DNA of 64,000 bases from Cristatella mucedo (lineage: Eukaryota; Bryozoa; Phylactolaemata; Cristatellidae), in contig WPIO01000156.1 in the NCBI GenBank assembly GCA_009760855.2, positions 271,501-335,500 of the forward strand. Direction: 5' to 3'. Shown here piece after piece: positions 24,301 to 41,625 of this stretch. How positions within the stretch are numbered: the stretch's first letter is position 1; the number at the start of each line of letters is the position of its first letter. Below the pieces are notes generated by a model that made no database searches, had not been told where the DNA came from, and was given only the letters and a program-made list of their open reading frames with translations. Position numbers and translations under genes: made by a program.

Positions 24301-24667
24301 ACATGCCTGCAAGCCGCCACCAACGCACACGACGCGATCTTCATATCGAAATATTTATCCCCCACGACCTAGCTCGTCAGCTATCGAACCGGGCTCATCG
24401 CTGCTGCTAAAGAAAATGTGAGGACTAACGTTACAAAGGACCCCGCCACTGCTTTAGACGAGTATACTCTTGGAGGGATACTCACCGCCAAGCCAAACCC
24501 AAGAAACTGGGTATCTGCTTCAGCCGAGGAATCACCAGAGGTTTGACTTTGTCCTCGGGAAATCTGTGGTCAAGTTTAACCCTAAAGCCGTACTGAGGTA
24601 CACCGTCCAGCACCTCTCGCATCTCATCGTTCACGGTGAAAGCAGGGCTATCCAGCTTGAAATCCAT
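284..24667 (-). CDS. GBA2: Non-lysosomal glucosylceramidase GBA2 (GH116), 13 exons, 3' end missing
   Basis: This enzyme hydrolyses glucosylceramide to glucose and ceramide at non-lysosomal membranes. I joined thirteen exons by hand, all with GT donors and AG acceptors, and reading phase is kept at every junction. The join gives about 678 residues, against about 927 in the human enzyme. Residues 1-415 cover the N-terminal beta domain, including VPIGGIG and GMYKWRT in exon 3, YPRAWTVY in exon 4 and FVWTID in exon 5. The catalytic (alpha/alpha)6 domain follows, with ALFNELYF at 468-475; its Glu472 aligns with the assigned nucleophile E527 of human GBA2. The assigned acid/base Asp lies about 150 residues later, in the exon 12 stretch containing [16 protein letters not shown] is in exon 13. 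The last donor at 282-283 shows that the C-terminal exons lie outside the window. The start is the Met at 24667, in a good GGCATGG context; an in-frame upstream Met at 24841 is possible. Family assignment is very secure. Confidence 0.95.
391..2133. other. GBA2 intron 12 content
   Basis: Contains a degenerate TG/CA-rich patch at about 500-625 and a very AT-rich block of TAATTA-type sequence at about 1622-1826. No exon or recognisable transposon was seen in the rest. Plus-strand ORFs of up to 161 codons here are low-complexity artefacts. Confidence 0.6.
2134..2285 (-). CDS. GBA2: GBA2 exon 12
   Basis: Reads [19 protein letters not shown], then [15 protein letters not shown] and [10 protein letters not shown]. 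The conserved acidic stretch here lies about 150 residues after the nucleophile, where the acid/base Asp is expected. Acceptor ATTCCAG, donor GCTG|GTGAGC. Confidence 0.97.
2286..3490. other. GBA2 intron 11 content
   Basis: No repeat family or exon recognised. Mostly unique sequence with a short TG run near 2450. Confidence 0.5.
3491..3598 (-). CDS. GBA2: GBA2 exon 11
   Basis: Acceptor TTTGCAG, then a variable segment followed by [14 protein letters not shown] and VPHDIGDP, the conserved VIPHDIGDP motif of GBA2. Donor CCAG|GTGAGC, phase 1. Confidence 0.95.
4022..4865 (-). mobile_element. LINE family A 3' end, interrupted by SINE-2 pieces
   Basis: The minus strand carries the C-terminal end of an L2/CR1-like ORF (4440-4860) and its 3'UTR, ending in the hairpin tail and ATT repeats near 4022. 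About 110 bp of SINE-2-like sequence splits the copy at roughly 4290-4400. Many stops; dead. Confidence 0.7.
4303..4358. repeat. Inverted repeat made of two SINE-2 heads
   Basis: AAGCAACCGCCTTACCTA and its exact reverse complement flank a loop of about 20 bases. Each arm matches the 5' tRNA-like head of SINE-2, so two heads face each other. Confidence 0.7.
5229..5400 (-). mobile_element. LINE reverse-transcriptase relic
   Basis: The minus strand reads [20 protein letters not shown], resembling the segment after the YADDTQ motif in family A copies (compare 22620 and 29430). Short and decayed, directly beside GBA2 exon 10. Confidence 0.5.
5443..5547 (-). CDS. GBA2: GBA2 exon 10
   Basis: Reads [19 protein letters not shown], then [14 protein letters not shown], almost invariant in the family. 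Acceptor TTTCAG, donor ATGG|GTAAGA. A LINE reverse-transcriptase relic on the same strand lies about 40 bp past the donor. Confidence 0.97.
5660..5815 (+). repeat. SINE-2 copy
   Basis: Has a tRNA-like B box (GTGGGTTCGAGTCC), a middle with ATTATTGCC, and the GATAGCCGTTAAGGCTCTT module. Among the best-preserved copies. Confidence 0.75.
5816..6996. other. GBA2 intron 9, non-SINE part
   Basis: AT-rich unique sequence. No exon or clear transposon seen. Confidence 0.45.
6997..7184 (-). CDS. GBA2: GBA2 exon 9 (catalytic nucleophile)
   Basis: Reads [20 protein letters not shown], nearly identical to vertebrate GBA2 and containing the Glu assigned as nucleophile (E527 in human). A variable Gln/Ala/Gly-rich linker follows, then YGKFAYLEG. 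Acceptor CTTTGCAG, donor GGAAG|GTGACT. Confidence 0.96.
7628..7730 (-). repeat. SINE-2 3' fragment
   Basis: Reverse complement of the SINE-2 3' module, with ATCAGCTGATTTAGCAGCC and ACGGCTATCACCACCGCTTG on the plus strand. Confidence 0.65.
8099..8168 (+). repeat. (GA)n microsatellite
   Basis: About 70 bp of uninterrupted GA, in GBA2 intron 8. Flanking sequence has degenerate ACATAGCAC repeats at 8175-8245. Confidence 0.98.
8530..8785 (+). mobile_element. LINE family B C-terminal fragment
   Basis: Plus-strand reading resembles the LWNSLP end of L2-like ORF2 (CTATGGAACTCACTTCC). Truncated on both sides and joined directly to an inverted family A tail. Confidence 0.55.
8786..9185 (-). mobile_element. 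LINE family A 3' end
   Basis: On the minus strand: the end of the ORF with GGAGACCGTGCCTTTAG, the 3'UTR with the CACAGGGTC region, then the hairpin tail and ATT/GTT repeats at 8786-8812. Confidence 0.7.
9225..9292 (+). mobile_element. LINE family B 3' tail
   Basis: CGGGTAACACCCACTTAGTT and TGTGGAGTCACAGACGGAG match the family B 3'UTR seen at 21230-21290 and 26525-26600. Confidence 0.55.
9300..9640 (-). pseudogene. Tc1/mariner-like transposase relic (C-terminal)
   Basis: The minus strand reads [15 protein letters not shown], matching the catalytic motif with the third acidic residue in Tc1 transposases. Upstream and downstream reading is degenerate. Related to the copies at 36.9-37.5 kb by the shared ACCATGATTCTTTA end. 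Confidence 0.6.
10203..10276 (+). repeat. (TC)n microsatellite
   Basis: About 74 bp of TC with a few interruptions, in GBA2 intron 8, about 110 bp from exon 8. Confidence 0.97.
10387..10515 (-). CDS. GBA2: GBA2 exon 8
   Basis: Acceptor TTTGCCAG, then RYARWFSG...VGYALAKR and IDAWQQPVL, the GBA2 segment just before the catalytic domain. Donor ACAA|GTGAGC. A (TC)n tract lies about 110 bp into the next intron. Confidence 0.92.
10626..10842 (-). CDS. GBA2: GBA2 exon 7
   Basis: Starts after CTGCAG. The first 25 or so codons are Ala/Thr/Gly-rich, then [15 protein letters not shown] and LTRYSR match the conserved SLAWDMP region. Ends in phase 2 at CAG|GTGACT. Confidence 0.9.
10843..11990. other. 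GBA2 intron 6 content
   Basis: GC-rich, with long chance ORFs on both strands. No transposon or extra exon recognised. Confidence 0.45.
11991..12138 (-). CDS. GBA2: GBA2 exon 6
   Basis: Acceptor CACACAG. The exon reads [17 protein letters not shown], matching the FDP...W-Q-L-L segment of GBA2. It ends in phase 1 at GGAG|GTAGCA. The last 15 or so codons are low complexity, so the donor is less certain than the start. Confidence 0.85.
12268..12354 (+). repeat. (TC)n microsatellite
   Basis: 87 bp of uninterrupted CT repeat in GBA2 intron 5, 130 bp from exon 6. It creates artefact polySL and polyER frames. Confidence 0.98.
12586..12852 (-). CDS. GBA2: GBA2 exon 5
   Basis: Reads [15 protein letters not shown], then VLTFKNGMG and GVLLHQKL, ending VAAKVE before GTGAGT. 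The start at 12852 gives the family-typical spacing. A better-looking acceptor 18 nt upstream (start 12870) would add six codons in frame. Confidence 0.9.
13340..13760 (+). mobile_element. LINE family A ORF2 C-terminal fragment
   Basis: Reads [18 protein letters not shown] and [19 protein letters not shown], the hallmark C-terminal region of L2/CR1-like non-LTR elements. Ends before the 3'UTR. One stop interrupts the reading near 13620. Confidence 0.8.
13761..14604. other. GBA2 intron 4, AT-rich unique part
   Basis: No repeat family or exon recognised. Confidence 0.4.
14605..14715 (+). repeat. SINE-2 copy, diverged
   Basis: GGGTTCAAGTCCT, TTCTTTATTACC and a decayed 3' module in the right order. 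Confidence 0.5.
14735..14945 (-). repeat. SINE-1 copy
   Basis: The minus strand has a tRNA-like head (CCGGTGGTTAATGTGC), a diverged B box and a LINE-like tail with AGAGATTGGGTTCTCTTAGG. Confidence 0.6.
15081..15290 (-). pseudogene. Unidentified coding-looking relic in AT-rich DNA
   Basis: The minus strand is open for about 69 codons, from an in-frame stop at 15288-15290 to TAA at 15081-15083. It reads in part [17 protein letters not shown] and [20 protein letters not shown]. The amphipathic pattern and balanced composition look like real protein, unlike the chance frames around it. At its 5' side a 13-bp unit (CCAGTTATACATA) is tandemly repeated, and a related sequence (GCAAGAGCTAAAG) recurs at about 15435-15450, suggesting breakage and duplication. 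I do not recognise the family. An endogenous viral fragment is one possibility; a host pseudogene is another. There is no splice support. Confidence 0.35.
15880..16500 (+). mobile_element. LINE family A, degenerate ORF2 pieces
   Basis: Weak matches to the [16 protein letters not shown] segment (15930-15990), then the LQLIKN...LSV region (16110-16160) and a C-terminal part. Many frameshifts. Confidence 0.55.
16985..17105 (-). mobile_element. Possible hAT-like MITE end
   Basis: The minus strand reads CAGTGGCAAAGCCAAGATTT followed by a GGGGG run, resembling the terminal CAGNGGCGGA...GGGGG of hAT-type elements. GGTCTTGCCC-like units recur about every 30-50 bp. Tentative. Confidence 0.3.
17321..17548 (-). 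CDS. GBA2: GBA2 exon 4
   Basis: 228 nt in phase 0 at both ends. It reads [17 protein letters not shown], then [13 protein letters not shown] and [15 protein letters not shown], all strongly conserved in GBA2. Acceptor TTACAG, donor CAG|GTTAGT. Confidence 0.95.
17630..18150 (+). mobile_element. LINE family A ORF2 C-terminus and 3'UTR
   Basis: Reads [18 protein letters not shown], then a segment with [20 protein letters not shown], followed by the family A 3'UTR to about 18150. Confidence 0.75.
18207..18350 (+). repeat. SINE-1 copy, well preserved
   Basis: A box TTTGGTCCAACGGTTAAGG, B box GTGGGCTCGAGCCCC, then GTGAAGCGCCTGAATAGAG and GGGGCGCTATATAAATG. A tRNA-like head on a LINE family A-like tail. 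Confidence 0.85.
18760..18945. repeat. AT-rich TTATAATTA low-complexity block
   Basis: Almost pure A/T for about 190 bp between two SINE-1 copies. Confidence 0.8.
18949..19090 (+). repeat. SINE-1 copy, well preserved
   Basis: Same architecture as the copy at 18207, with A box TTTGGTCCAGCGGTTGAGG, B box GTGGGCTCGAGCCC and the hairpin tail. Confidence 0.85.
19200..19352 (+). repeat. SINE-2 copy
   Basis: Two successive TTCGAGT boxes (an internal duplication), then GATCCTTTATTGCCC and the GTAGCCGTTAAGGCTCTTCT module. Confidence 0.75.
20010..20145. repeat. CAG-rich minisatellite beside GBA2 exon 3
   Basis: About four imperfect units of roughly 32-36 bp built on GGCTGCGGGCAAGCAGACA and CAGCAGCAGCAGCCGAGG. 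Starts about 30 bp past the exon 3 donor. Confidence 0.7.
20174..20289 (-). CDS. GBA2: GBA2 exon 3
   Basis: Encodes [20 protein letters not shown] followed by [12 protein letters not shown], a hallmark glycine-rich GBA2 segment. The acceptor is TTCCAG and the donor is CAG|GTGAGT. A CAG-rich minisatellite starts about 30 bp into the following intron. Confidence 0.93.
20690..21295 (+). mobile_element. LINE family B ORF2 C-terminus and 3'UTR
   Basis: Reads [20 protein letters not shown], then [18 protein letters not shown], typical of L2/CR1-like elements. The 3'UTR ends GGATACATTACAT. The ORF stays open for 100 codons. Confidence 0.8.
21470..21598 (+). repeat. SINE-2 copy
   Basis: CATGGGCTCGAATCCTGCAG, then CAAGCGGTGGTGATAGCCGT and TCGCTATATAAACAAGCC. 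Confidence 0.7.
22233..22321 (-). CDS. GBA2: GBA2 exon 2
   Basis: A pyrimidine-rich TTTCAG acceptor precedes codons reading [10 protein letters not shown]...VPCQQIYG, the counterpart of the conserved segment ending in IYG. The 89 nt enter at phase 2 and leave at phase 1, fitting both neighbouring exons. Confidence 0.9.
22590..23240 (+). mobile_element. LINE family A reverse-transcriptase fragment
   Basis: Reads [20 protein letters not shown], a mutated YADDTQ active-site motif with the family A context, then decayed ORF2. It lies in GBA2 intron 1. Confidence 0.65.
24486..24667 (-). CDS. GBA2: GBA2 exon 1 (coding)
   Basis: Encodes the N-terminus. [14 protein letters not shown] matches the conserved GBA2 stretch just before the first beta domain. 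It ends in phase 2 before GTGAGT. The frame stays open upstream to 24841, so the true start may be farther right. No acceptor is obvious near the Met, which fits a first coding exon. Confidence 0.85.
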
Positions 24668-24841
24668 GCCAACAGGCACAGCAGAAGTACGAATGGAAGG
24701 CGGAAGGCAGCGGACACCGGGAGCAACCCGCCGACCACCACCGACCACCAGTGCCCACGGTGTTCCGCATCCGCAGGGGCTAACTGCGGCTGACCACCGG
24801 CCAAAGCGTAGGGCAGTGCAGGTGTTAGGCTTAAAATCCAT

Positions 24842-25479
24842 AATTGCTTAACATTATTAGGCAGTATCCGATGGTTTCGAGCTGCGGCGCCATGCCTGCT
24901 CTCAAAGCCAGCAAAATTCGAGGCACACCGCCGGCTGCCGAGATCGGAATCTAGAGGTTCGCTACTCGTATCGGCCTTGGGCAGAATTCGCTCCGAGCCT
25001 CTCTGCTCCCCATAAGAGTCTCTCTATAATAGTTCAAATGTTCTCTCAATTTGATTACGAATTATTGAGGCAGATAAAATCGACAGTGCAGTAGTCTGAG
25101 AAGTGATCGCCGCCAGCGGCCAGATCGACGGTCAGTGACCCGGCGTAATCCTCCCCCCTCCCCTTCCAGCCCATGACAATCGCGCCGGCTGCCGGCCCCA
25201 GGACTGGGCCAAGCGTCGGCCGGGGCTGCCCGCCAGCCAAGTTTAATTACTTCAGATGACTATATTAGGACCGCCCGATGGCTTGACAGCAGAGGCCATC
25301 GTGAGGGGGAAATAACCTGCTGGCAGACTGCAGCGGCAAGCGACGAGGCTGCGACTTTAAATGAGATCTGCCGCAAGGGGAGACCACCCGGTGCATTTCT
25401 TCCAATACGCTCTGGCATTTGGGCATAGTACCGACGCGAATTGGTTCGCCTAGCTGCAACTTAAAGAGAGCGATATGGA
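24842..25479. other. Region upstream of GBA2
   Basis: Presumed 5' flank and promoter side of GBA2. Moderately GC-rich. No TATA box or clear element identified. Confidence 0.4.
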
Positions 25480-25720
25480 ATAATAATAATAATAATAATA
25501 ATAATACATTGAACAGTGTCCTGAGCGAACTCGGTCTCTTTTTGGGAACCATACTCTGCCGAAAAGGAAATATGTCTCCTGATTAGTGATAACGAGTACA
25601 TTCTCAGCACCTGTAAGCACATAAAGGGCAATTCACCTAAACGGAGCATATACCTTCAGAAGCAGGTGAGCTTTCGGCTTATCTTTTAAATGTGAACTCA
25701 ACGGTTCTACCAATATTTGT
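25480..25720 (-). mobile_element. LINE family A 3'UTR fragment
   Basis: (AAT)n at 25481-25506 on the plus strand followed by the reversed hairpin and 3'UTR. Diverged. Confidence 0.6.
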
Positions 25721-26109
25721 CAGTAGCGAGTTCTGAGCTTTGAACGTAACTGTTAGATCTATAACCGAGACTAGAGGTTAGTGTGTTTCCGCCAGAGCTC
25801 CCCTACTCAGTTACACTCGAACGCAAAAATATTTGAACGGCTGGGCCAACCGCCAAGACGGCCTCCTACTCACTGTCATGTCGAGTAAATATCGAGCTCT
25901 CGTGTAACCAAATTTATGCTGACTGGTTGAAATGAGAATAAGCAACGCGTTCTCACAATTATCACCCAGCATACATAATTTATTGTGTTACTACGACAAT
26001 GCATCTCACTTATTTGCAACGATCTGTCGGACTCGACCAGGCATAGAGATGGTCAAACGCTCGCAAACGCAGTTATACTGCTCAAGGCTTGTTGCAAGTA
26101 AACAAAAAG

Positions 26110-27070
26110 CGCATCAATAGTCACGATACGAACGGCAAGCTGCCGTAACCGTCGCCAGAATTCATTCCACAAATTCTCGATTGGGTTCATGTCAGGACAC
26201 TGACGTAACCATCCATAACCGTCACGGGAGGGTAGCTGAATCCTGATAAATTGTCAAAAAATACTTAACTTTGGCGGAGGTGTTTTTAGGATAGTTCGTG
26301 CTGGAAAACATAATCCAGTCCGAGAAATGCCATCACACTTGGGAGTCTTACTTTTTGAAGGTCTAAATAGACGTCTTAGGTCATGCTACTTCCATGCTAC
26401 TCACTAACTCAACTGCTCTCCTGATTCTGCTATGCTTCCCACTTTATCTTTTTTTGCGTGAGGCGAAGTCTGTTGGCTACCGTATGCGTGCCGAAAGTCG
26501 CCTAGGCTGTGAGTGCACTATACAAAACTCTCCTGCGTAACACCCACACGGTCTTTATGACTTTGTGGAGTTACAGACGGAGATACATTACATTACATGA
26601 TGCCCGGTATGCGGTGCAGGGCTTAGACGCCATTTTTATGAAGCATCTCCATACCATGACATATTTCCCTCCGACTTTGACCATTGGCGGCAGGCAATTA
26701 GATGGTTAGGTCTGGTAAGTCGTCTAGGCGCGTAAGGCCTTCTTTTTTAGTTTGTAAAGAGCGTGAATTTGCTTTCTTCACTCCAAACAACTTTGCCCCG
26801 ATCGTCAGCAGTCCGGCGGATTCGAGCCTTAGCCAACTGTAAACGACTTACCACTTTCTTTGCCGACGGAGGTTTTCTTTTTGCAGCTCGAGAAAGAAAA
26901 ACAGCCTAGTCTACTCAACTTCTGACCGCGTCACCGCTAACTCGCTTCCCAGATGATGTATGCAGACTTTTAACTTGAGCTTTCGCTGAAGCCAAACGGT
27001 CCTTTAATGCGTCCAACGTTAGGATGGTGTTTTCTCACCCAGCGGTAGCACGGTACCACCCGATCGTGTA
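26110..27070 (-). pseudogene. Tc1-like transposase relic split by a LINE insertion
   Basis: The N-terminal and middle parts read right to left from about 27070 to 26606, including RGKVVWSEESKFTLF, the segment around the second conserved acidic residue (usually WSDESKF). The C-terminal part resumes at 26370, with PKNTSAKVKYFL and CPDMNPIENLWNEF down to about 26150. Several stops and frameshifts, and two of the three catalytic acids altered, show that it is dead. Confidence 0.7.
26375..26605 (+). mobile_element. LINE family B 3' end inside the Tc1 relic
   Basis: TCATGCTACTTCCATGCTAC through TGTGGAGTTACAGACGGAG to TACATTACAT. It interrupts the Tc1 frame and is therefore younger. Confidence 0.75.
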
Positions 27071-27204
27071 TTATTTTCAGAACTCCCGGTCTTCTCTACT
27101 TTCTTCACGTTCTACTAAACCGCACTCTTCCGGAAATTGATAAAGTAGCAGCGATTTCACAGAGTGTCCAGCCGCCGGAAGTAAGCCGACTTGACAGTGG
27201 AGCG

Positions 27205-27760
27205 GATGTGATCTTACTATGTAATTTAATGCAATGCATCGCCGTCTGGAACTCCGAAAATCCCCAAAGACTAATTGAGTGTTACGCAGGGGAGTTTTAT
27301 TTAGCCCTCTCAGATCCCAGGCGGCCTTTCGTATGCATGCGGCAGCCAATAGACTTTTTCGCCCCTAACAAAGAGAATGTGAGACGCATAACTGAATCAG
27401 CATGGCAGTCGAGGAAGTCAGTAGCATGGAAGTAGCAGCTCAGGATGGCTGGAAAAGCCATCCCTCGTAGCAGCAGGAGAATAGATGTTGTTGCGTAAGA
27501 ATGTTGAAAGTGACTTCCACAATCTATGTCCTGCAGAGCAAAAGCTTCTTCGACCAGTAGCCGTTAAGCGTAGGAATGGAACAGCTAATGTATTTTCCAT
27601 AGATGAGCTGAAGGCACGAGGAAGCTGAATTTGGTGCAGCAGTTCAGCTAGATATGGAGGAGTCAAGTCGTGGCATGCCTTACTCTGCACTCATAGATCA
27701 ACCGAAAGTCAGTACAGCTCCCTTAGCCAAGAAGATAAGTTGTTGTGCCCCGAGATTGTT
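27205..27760 (-). mobile_element. LINE family B ORF2 C-terminus and 3' end
   Basis: The minus strand reads SKACHDLTPPYLAELLHQIQ, then GRRSFCSAGHRLWKSL. The 3'UTR ends near 27215. Confidence 0.75.
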
Positions 27761-29400
27761 TGGCTACCCTAGCAGGCTAATTCATCACATCGCTGCAGCG
27801 GCCTTAAAGCATTGTTTATGGCTCAGCCAAAATGGAATTATCTGGTGCGATCAGCGGGTGTGATCGTGAAAGATCACTTCGTACCAGGACAACCAGGTTT
27901 CGCGAAAATGCTAGCGGAGATTTGCTAAACAAGCCGATTCTGATTTGAAAGCTTTCCAGTCTCCGAGCTACTATACGATTTCTAAATTATTAAGATGGTC
28001 TTACCATCGTTCAGTTTTGAGAAGTTAGCTTTATCGATGTGAGAATGCCGGCAATGCAAGCTGGGAGTGATTCGATAGAATCTTAGCTGCTGGAAGTCCG
28101 GCAATGGTCAAAGCACAGGTGCAGCCAGCCGTATGTCATCTGCATGGAAATAAAAGTCTGGATTTGTAATAAGAGTAAAGAAATTAGATTGTGCTCGGCG
28201 ATATTAGTCAGAGAAAGAGTTGAAATCGTGAAGGGAAGCAAACCTGTAACAGATCCCTGGGTACCTAACAAGTCAAACGCATCAGACGACCTTTGATATA
28301 TGCCAGTATGTACTAAAATCTCCCGCTAAGATTGCATCTTTAAAGTTGAGCTGGGGTGGTGACGATCCCAGCGACATCATCTGTGTGGCTTTGTGGGATT
28401 GAGTAGCTGCCACTAACTTGCTGCAGAGGACTTGCACGTGGCGGCGAATCTCTCAGGATCTCGCCGTGGAGCTGCAGAGTGCTTAGCGCCTCCAGCCTCT
28501 CGGCGACTCCTCCAGCCTCCCGGTTTCCTAGCCGAGGAGCTGCAGAGAGTGCTGAGCACTTTGTGCAGCTCCTCCAGCCTCTCGGTTTTCAGTCAAACGA
28601 GAGTCGCGGCATCTAACTGACAGCCACGAAACCGTCGCTGACGGACCAGTAAGTTTATTTTGAAAGAGGGATTGCTGCCAGTAAATTAGCTTAGTGCGCT
28701 TCATTCGCGGTCCGGAAGAAACGGAGCCGGTCTTTATTTGGCAGTCGTGTAAAATGGCAGCGCATTTCATTAATTGATAGCTCATTTCCGTCGCATTTGG
28801 CGCCCTCAATATCTGCTCGTCCTCTATTCATCTGCCGCTTCCATCCGTTTTTGGTCAATCACGAGCCCACTATAAAATGAGCTTACCTAAGCACACGTGC
28901 GAGATGACATTTGTGGTGACATTCGACATGATGACATGACATGATAACAGAAGTGGCCGCGTACGGCTATGGTTGAGAAGGTAACGCGCCTATATTTTGG
29001 GAGCCGCAAACTTGGTTCTCTCATGGGCAGAAACTGCATTATTTGCTAGCAAAAAGAATGCAGAAGCCGATGAATGAGGATGTGACGATCAGCCCTGAGA
29101 GGTAGAAAATGCAATACTAAAGTGAGCTTGCTTGTCGAGGCCATCAGCTGTAGTACCACTGACCAGGGCTGCACAGTGCTACTCAACGAACTCAGCTGAC
29201 TGAAAGCACTACCCCAAGCAATAATGCAGGTACTCTTCTACATACTAGTACGTAGGCACGCGTGTCCTTCTCTCGAAGCGATGCAAACTCATGACCAATT
29301 TGTCGCTAGCCTGAAATAAACATTCAGTTTTGAATTTCTGATAGGTGAAGCAAAAATAACAATAACCACTGACTATTACTAACTAGCACCTTTCCAAGTA
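27761..29400. other. Intergenic stretch between GBA2 and the sideroflexin gene
   Basis: No exon seen. The only structure is the short minisatellite at 28455-28595, listed separately. Confidence 0.4.
28455..28595. repeat. Degenerate minisatellite
   Basis: GAGCTGCAGAGTGCT and CTCCAGCCTCTCGG motifs recur two to four times with variable spacing. Confidence 0.6.
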
Positions 29401-29409
29401 CTATCTAGG

Positions 29410-30020
29410 ATTTCATTTGTCTGTAGATGACACACAGCAGTACATGTGCTTTAATCACTCCCTGCCTTCGAGCACGTCGAACTCTCTTGACTCCTTTGCA
29501 GCTTGCACTGCTGACATTCGCCCTTGGATAGCGGATAACTTTTTCAAGTTGAATGGCAAAAAAACTAACTCACCAGGTATGGGCGAACAGAGTTTCTCTG
29601 GAATTTGGAGGCAAAGCTTTCAAACGCGGCTCGGTCAGCATGTCTCGTGTAGCATCTGCACACAATCTCGATGTCCTGTTTCGAAGTGACCTTTTACTTG
29701 AAGATCACATCAGCTCCGCGGTCGTCTACCTAATTTCAGCAACGTAACAATATGGGGTTGCTTAGAGAGGATACCACAGCCAAACTGGTCCATGCATTTG
29801 TGACATCCCGTTTCGACTTCAATAGCGCACTACCCGATGTGGTCCGGCCTGTGTAATCACGTGCTGACAATAAATCAGAGCGAAGCTAGGCAGCTAAACT
29901 TGCCTTTCACTAGCGTCGTCAAAACGGTGCATCACACCACTTCACACCGACCTGCACTGGCTTCCATCGAGCAGCGAATTGATTTCAAGGTCGAGCGTCA
30001 CTTATTTCTAGGACCGCCTC
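29410..30020 (+). mobile_element. LINE family A reverse-transcriptase and ORF2 fragment
   Basis: Reads SVDDTQQYMCFNHSLPSSTS, a mutated YADDTQ region, then ADNFFKLNGKKTN and a later QRIDFKVERHLF. Several frameshifts. Confidence 0.7.
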
Positions 30021-30789
30021 GCAGTACGAGTCATTTAGCTGTGCCTGTAACCATAGCAAAGTATAAACTACTTATTCAATCTACTGGCCATGTGTTGGTC
30101 ACGATTGTAATAGATTCTGTTCACTTCTCTTCAGACCATTTCTGGCTCCACTCTCTTCTATAGGCTAAGAATTAAGAATATTTAAAACAGGCACGCCGGC
30201 CGACAAAATACTTTCCTATAGCATAACAGGCGGTGATCGATTTAGCTAAGCCATCTGCATTTTTTGTAGGGACAAGGTAGTCAAAGCCCGAGTCTTGAAA
30301 TAAGCATGAGCATATTTGAACTGCAGGCAACTTTATAACGCAGTGGTTAGATCCTTCGAATATTCTGCCCTCGCGACTTTTCCACACGACCCCATCACTC
30401 GGCGATGCCTGCTGGTCAACTTATCTCGGCTGTATTTCTACATCAACACGAGCCACGAGCCCTAATGCAACGGTTGATGCACATTATTTTCCTTGAAATG
30501 GCTGGGGGATGGTTCTCCCGAACAGTAACTGTGTGGCTGAGACGTGTTCACCCTTCATATTCCCGCCTACATAATACTAGCAGGCCTAGTGCAACCGTCG
30601 AAATTGCAAGCTGCAACCACCCTTACGTCATTCTCCAAGGTTTCAGTAGATGATGTGGGATGATGCTTGATCAAGGCAAGTAAAAAGAGGTCTCCAGCAG
30701 ACCCTATATCGGCTCCTCTTTGGAAAAGGAACAATTCTGAAAATAAGTTCCACAACCAAAAATCTTCATATCAAAAGCCTCTGTAGCAA

Positions 30790-31010
30790 CACTTAATGTA
30801 ATTAAGTAAACGTGTATCTCCCGTCAGTACCAAGAAAAAGCCACAAACACAAACTGGGTGTTCTATAGAGAACTCTGTTGCCAATCCTAAAGGATGGAAC
30901 ATCTGTTTTACTGTCCTGCGAAGACATGGGTGCACAAGGAGGCTGAAGCTGGTGCGAAACAGTAAGCAAGGTACGCAGAAGCCAGGCCACGACTAGACTC
31001 GTGGGTCAGA
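30790..31010 (-). mobile_element. LINE family B C-terminal fragment
   Basis: The minus strand reads LQPPCAPMSSQDSKTDVPSF and the tail reading FLGTDGRY, related to the family B segment at 20900-21000. Strongly diverged. Confidence 0.4.
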
Positions 31011-31826
31011 GTAAGAATTTGTTCTGGATCCCTTCAACCACCAGAAGCCATCGCAGCTCCTTCGGCGAAGGTGACACGAGGCTAAATCGTTCTCAAAATG
31101 GCTACAGCCGACAGAATTGAACTAGAACTGTTGCTACGTGTAATGATAAATATAGTAATAACAGTAATAGTAATAACAATAATAACGTATGAGCAGGAGC
31201 TGGATAAGCCTGATGCCCAATCTTACATAGCCGAGCAATGCACCATAATCGCCTCTGGCCGTACGAAATCTGACACAACAGCATATTTTAATGTTAAACC
31301 CGACGCCTGAGCAGCAATCGCCATGCTGCAATCCAGAAAGGGGAACCCTGCTCCCAGCAACTGCAGCTGCCGTGAGGTCATTAGCAGCGAGCTCATGGCC
31401 AGCGAACCGATTCGCTCAGGATCAGCTGCCTAGTCTGACAGCCTGGTCCCCCGATGACTAACATAGGCGGAGGAGTGACGAGAGCAGATTCGCTGCCTAA
31501 GAAACACAGGCTGCAGCTGCAAAAAAACTAAGAGCAACATCGACCGGCAGGAACTGTGGAAGCTTAACTCGGCCGAGTTCTCCGGCTCTAGGAAGCGGCA
31601 AGTATGCCACCGAGGCAGCGTGTGCGCGCGTGTGCCGAACGCTGTGCGACGAACCACCACGACAAGCAAAAAAAGGGTGCTCAACCGGAGCAGCGAAGGG
31701 CAGTCGACAATGCACAGAACGGCTTGCCACTCGCCTAGCTAGCCCCGGGCTGTGGCAGCCTGCCAGTGCTGCAGCCGGAGCGCTGCGACGGCGCAGCCGG
31801 CTGCACTGGCAGAGCTAGGCGGCAGA

Positions 31827-41625
<9,799 letters not shown>

